Position numbers and translations under genes: made by a program
Shown: positions 5,096 through 5,704 of the stretch, piece by piece
How positions within the stretch are numbered: the stretch's first letter is position 1
Layout of the letters: the number at the start of each line of letters is the position of its first letter
The notes under the pieces: model-generated
Databases searched by the model: none
What the model was told of the DNA's origin: nothing
What the model saw: only the letters and a program-made list of their open reading frames with translations
Assembly (NCBI GenBank): GCA_020849205.1
Contig: JADLGS010000048.1
Coordinates: 1-5,704 of the forward strand
DNA length: 5,704 nt
Origin: Candidatus Falkowiibacteriota bacterium
GTDB lineage: Bacteria; Patescibacteriota; Patescibacteriia; CAIXNZ01; JADLGS01
Reading direction: 5' to 3'

Positions 5096-5704
5096 ATGTC
5101 TATCAAAGATTTATCAGGTTTACAAAAAAACATTGGCGTGACGTTTCGCAATGTTGATTTTTTGATTCAAGCAGTCGTTCATCGTTCATACTTAAATGAA
5201 CATCCAGAATACACGCTTGATCACAATGAACGTTTAGAGTTTTTGGGTGATGCGGTATTGGAGTTAATCGTTACGGAGCATCTTTTTAACACCTATCCAA
5301 ACCCAGAAGGAGAATTGACAAACTGGCGCGCCGCGCTCGTTAACGCTCAGATGTTGGCGCAAATTGCTGCTGGACTTGGTATCGAAGATTATCTTCACAT
5401 GTCAAAGGGTGAGTCAAAAGACGCAGGAACAAAAGCGCGAGGATACATTTTGGCAAATGCGATTGAAGCAGTGATCGGCGCGATTTATCTTGATCAAGGT
5501 TATGAAGCATCAAAGAAATTTGTATTGGAACACGTTGTAGTCCATTTACAAGAAATTTTGGCAAAATCACTTCACAAAGATCCAAAGTCTCGTTTTCAAG
5601 AGGTTGCACAAGAGGTAGTTGGTATGACGCCAAGCTATCGCGTTCTCGAAGAGTCGGGACCAGATCACAATAAAACTTTTAAAGTTGGATTATTTTTAGG
5701 CAAA
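5096..5704 (+). CDS. rnc: Ribonuclease III, truncated by the window end
   Basis: The first 203 residues are visible, in frame and with no stop up to the last base. RNase III proteins are usually about 220-250 residues, so most of the dsRNA-binding domain's second half lies outside. The enzyme cuts double-stranded RNA, including rRNA precursors, as a homodimer with Mg2+. The signature NERLEFLGDAVLEL covers 44-57. Expected metal and catalytic residues are E45, E48, D52, E71 and E124 (E. coli E38, E41, D45, E65, E117). The position matching E. coli D114 is Asn (N121, in LANAIEAVIGAIYLD). The dsRNA-binding domain begins near DPKSRFQEVAQE (162-173). The ATG at 5096 fits the family's N-terminus and shares AAGTGTATG around the start with gyrA except for one upstream base. 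It is the third gene of the rpmF-nusB unit, after an 84-nt structured spacer. Confidence 0.97.
   Translation, partial: MSIKDLSGLQKNIGVTFRNVDFLIQAVVHRSYLNEHPEYTLDHNERLEFLGDAVLELIVTEHLFNTYPNPEGELTNWRAALVNAQMLAQIAAGLGIEDYLHMSKGESKDAGTKARGYILANAIEAVIGAIYLDQGYEASKKFVLEHVVVHLQEILAKSLHKDPKSRFQEVAQEVVGMTPSYRVLEESGPDHNKTFKVGLFLGK

Noticed and set aside
5340..5633. Minus-strand open frame of 97 codons inside rnc
   Set aside because: It is antisense to the conserved RNase III domain, which covers the whole stretch, and its product shows no family features.

Overview
The window looks like a chromosomal segment of a Candidate Phyla Radiation (Patescibacteria) bacterium. This is inferred from four things: a small exported protein whose N-terminal half resembles the two-helix type IV secretion pilin-like proteins common in that group, a cysteine-free bL32, an rpmF-nusB-rnc gene order, and no clear Shine-Dalgarno sequence before any start with visible upstream sequence. 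All frames read well with the standard code. TGA never falls inside a gene and tryptophan is TGG, so the UGA-recoded Gracilibacteria/Absconditabacteria are unlikely. No taxonomic search could be run, so the phylum is a judgement.

Layout, all genes on the + strand. Positions 5-1678 hold a two-gene unit with a 3-nt gap. The first gene is an unrecognised acidic, single-helix membrane protein carrying three copies of a short Leu/Phe motif. The second is a fusion of a signal peptide, a two-helix pilin-like membrane part and a cysteine-rich M15 (VanY-type) zinc peptidase. Positions 1679-1774 carry a weak inverted repeat and an extended -10 promoter. gyrA (1775-4273) follows and is closed by a strong 15-bp intrinsic terminator (4278-4311). 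A second transcription unit starts at a good sigma70-type promoter (4323-4351), passes through a G-free leader with 7-nt tandem repeats, and reads rpmF (bL32), nusB and rnc (RNase III, cut by the window end).

Functionally the right half is housekeeping: a ribosomal protein, a transcription antitermination/rRNA factor and the rRNA-processing nuclease, so the operon ties together ribosome production. gyrA stands alone between them and is complete. The left half is the less ordinary part. A peptidoglycan peptidase tethered to a pilin-like membrane anchor, next to a motif-repeat membrane protein, suggests a cell-wall-opening or envelope-assembly module, perhaps linked to DNA or protein transfer. 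That is inference.

The most interesting non-coding signal is the 84-nt nusB-rnc gap. It can fold into a long, in-register imperfect hairpin (24 of 27 positions paired) that resembles an RNase III substrate. A second hairpin ends at the base before the rnc start and competes with the base of the first. Together they make a candidate autoregulatory leader.
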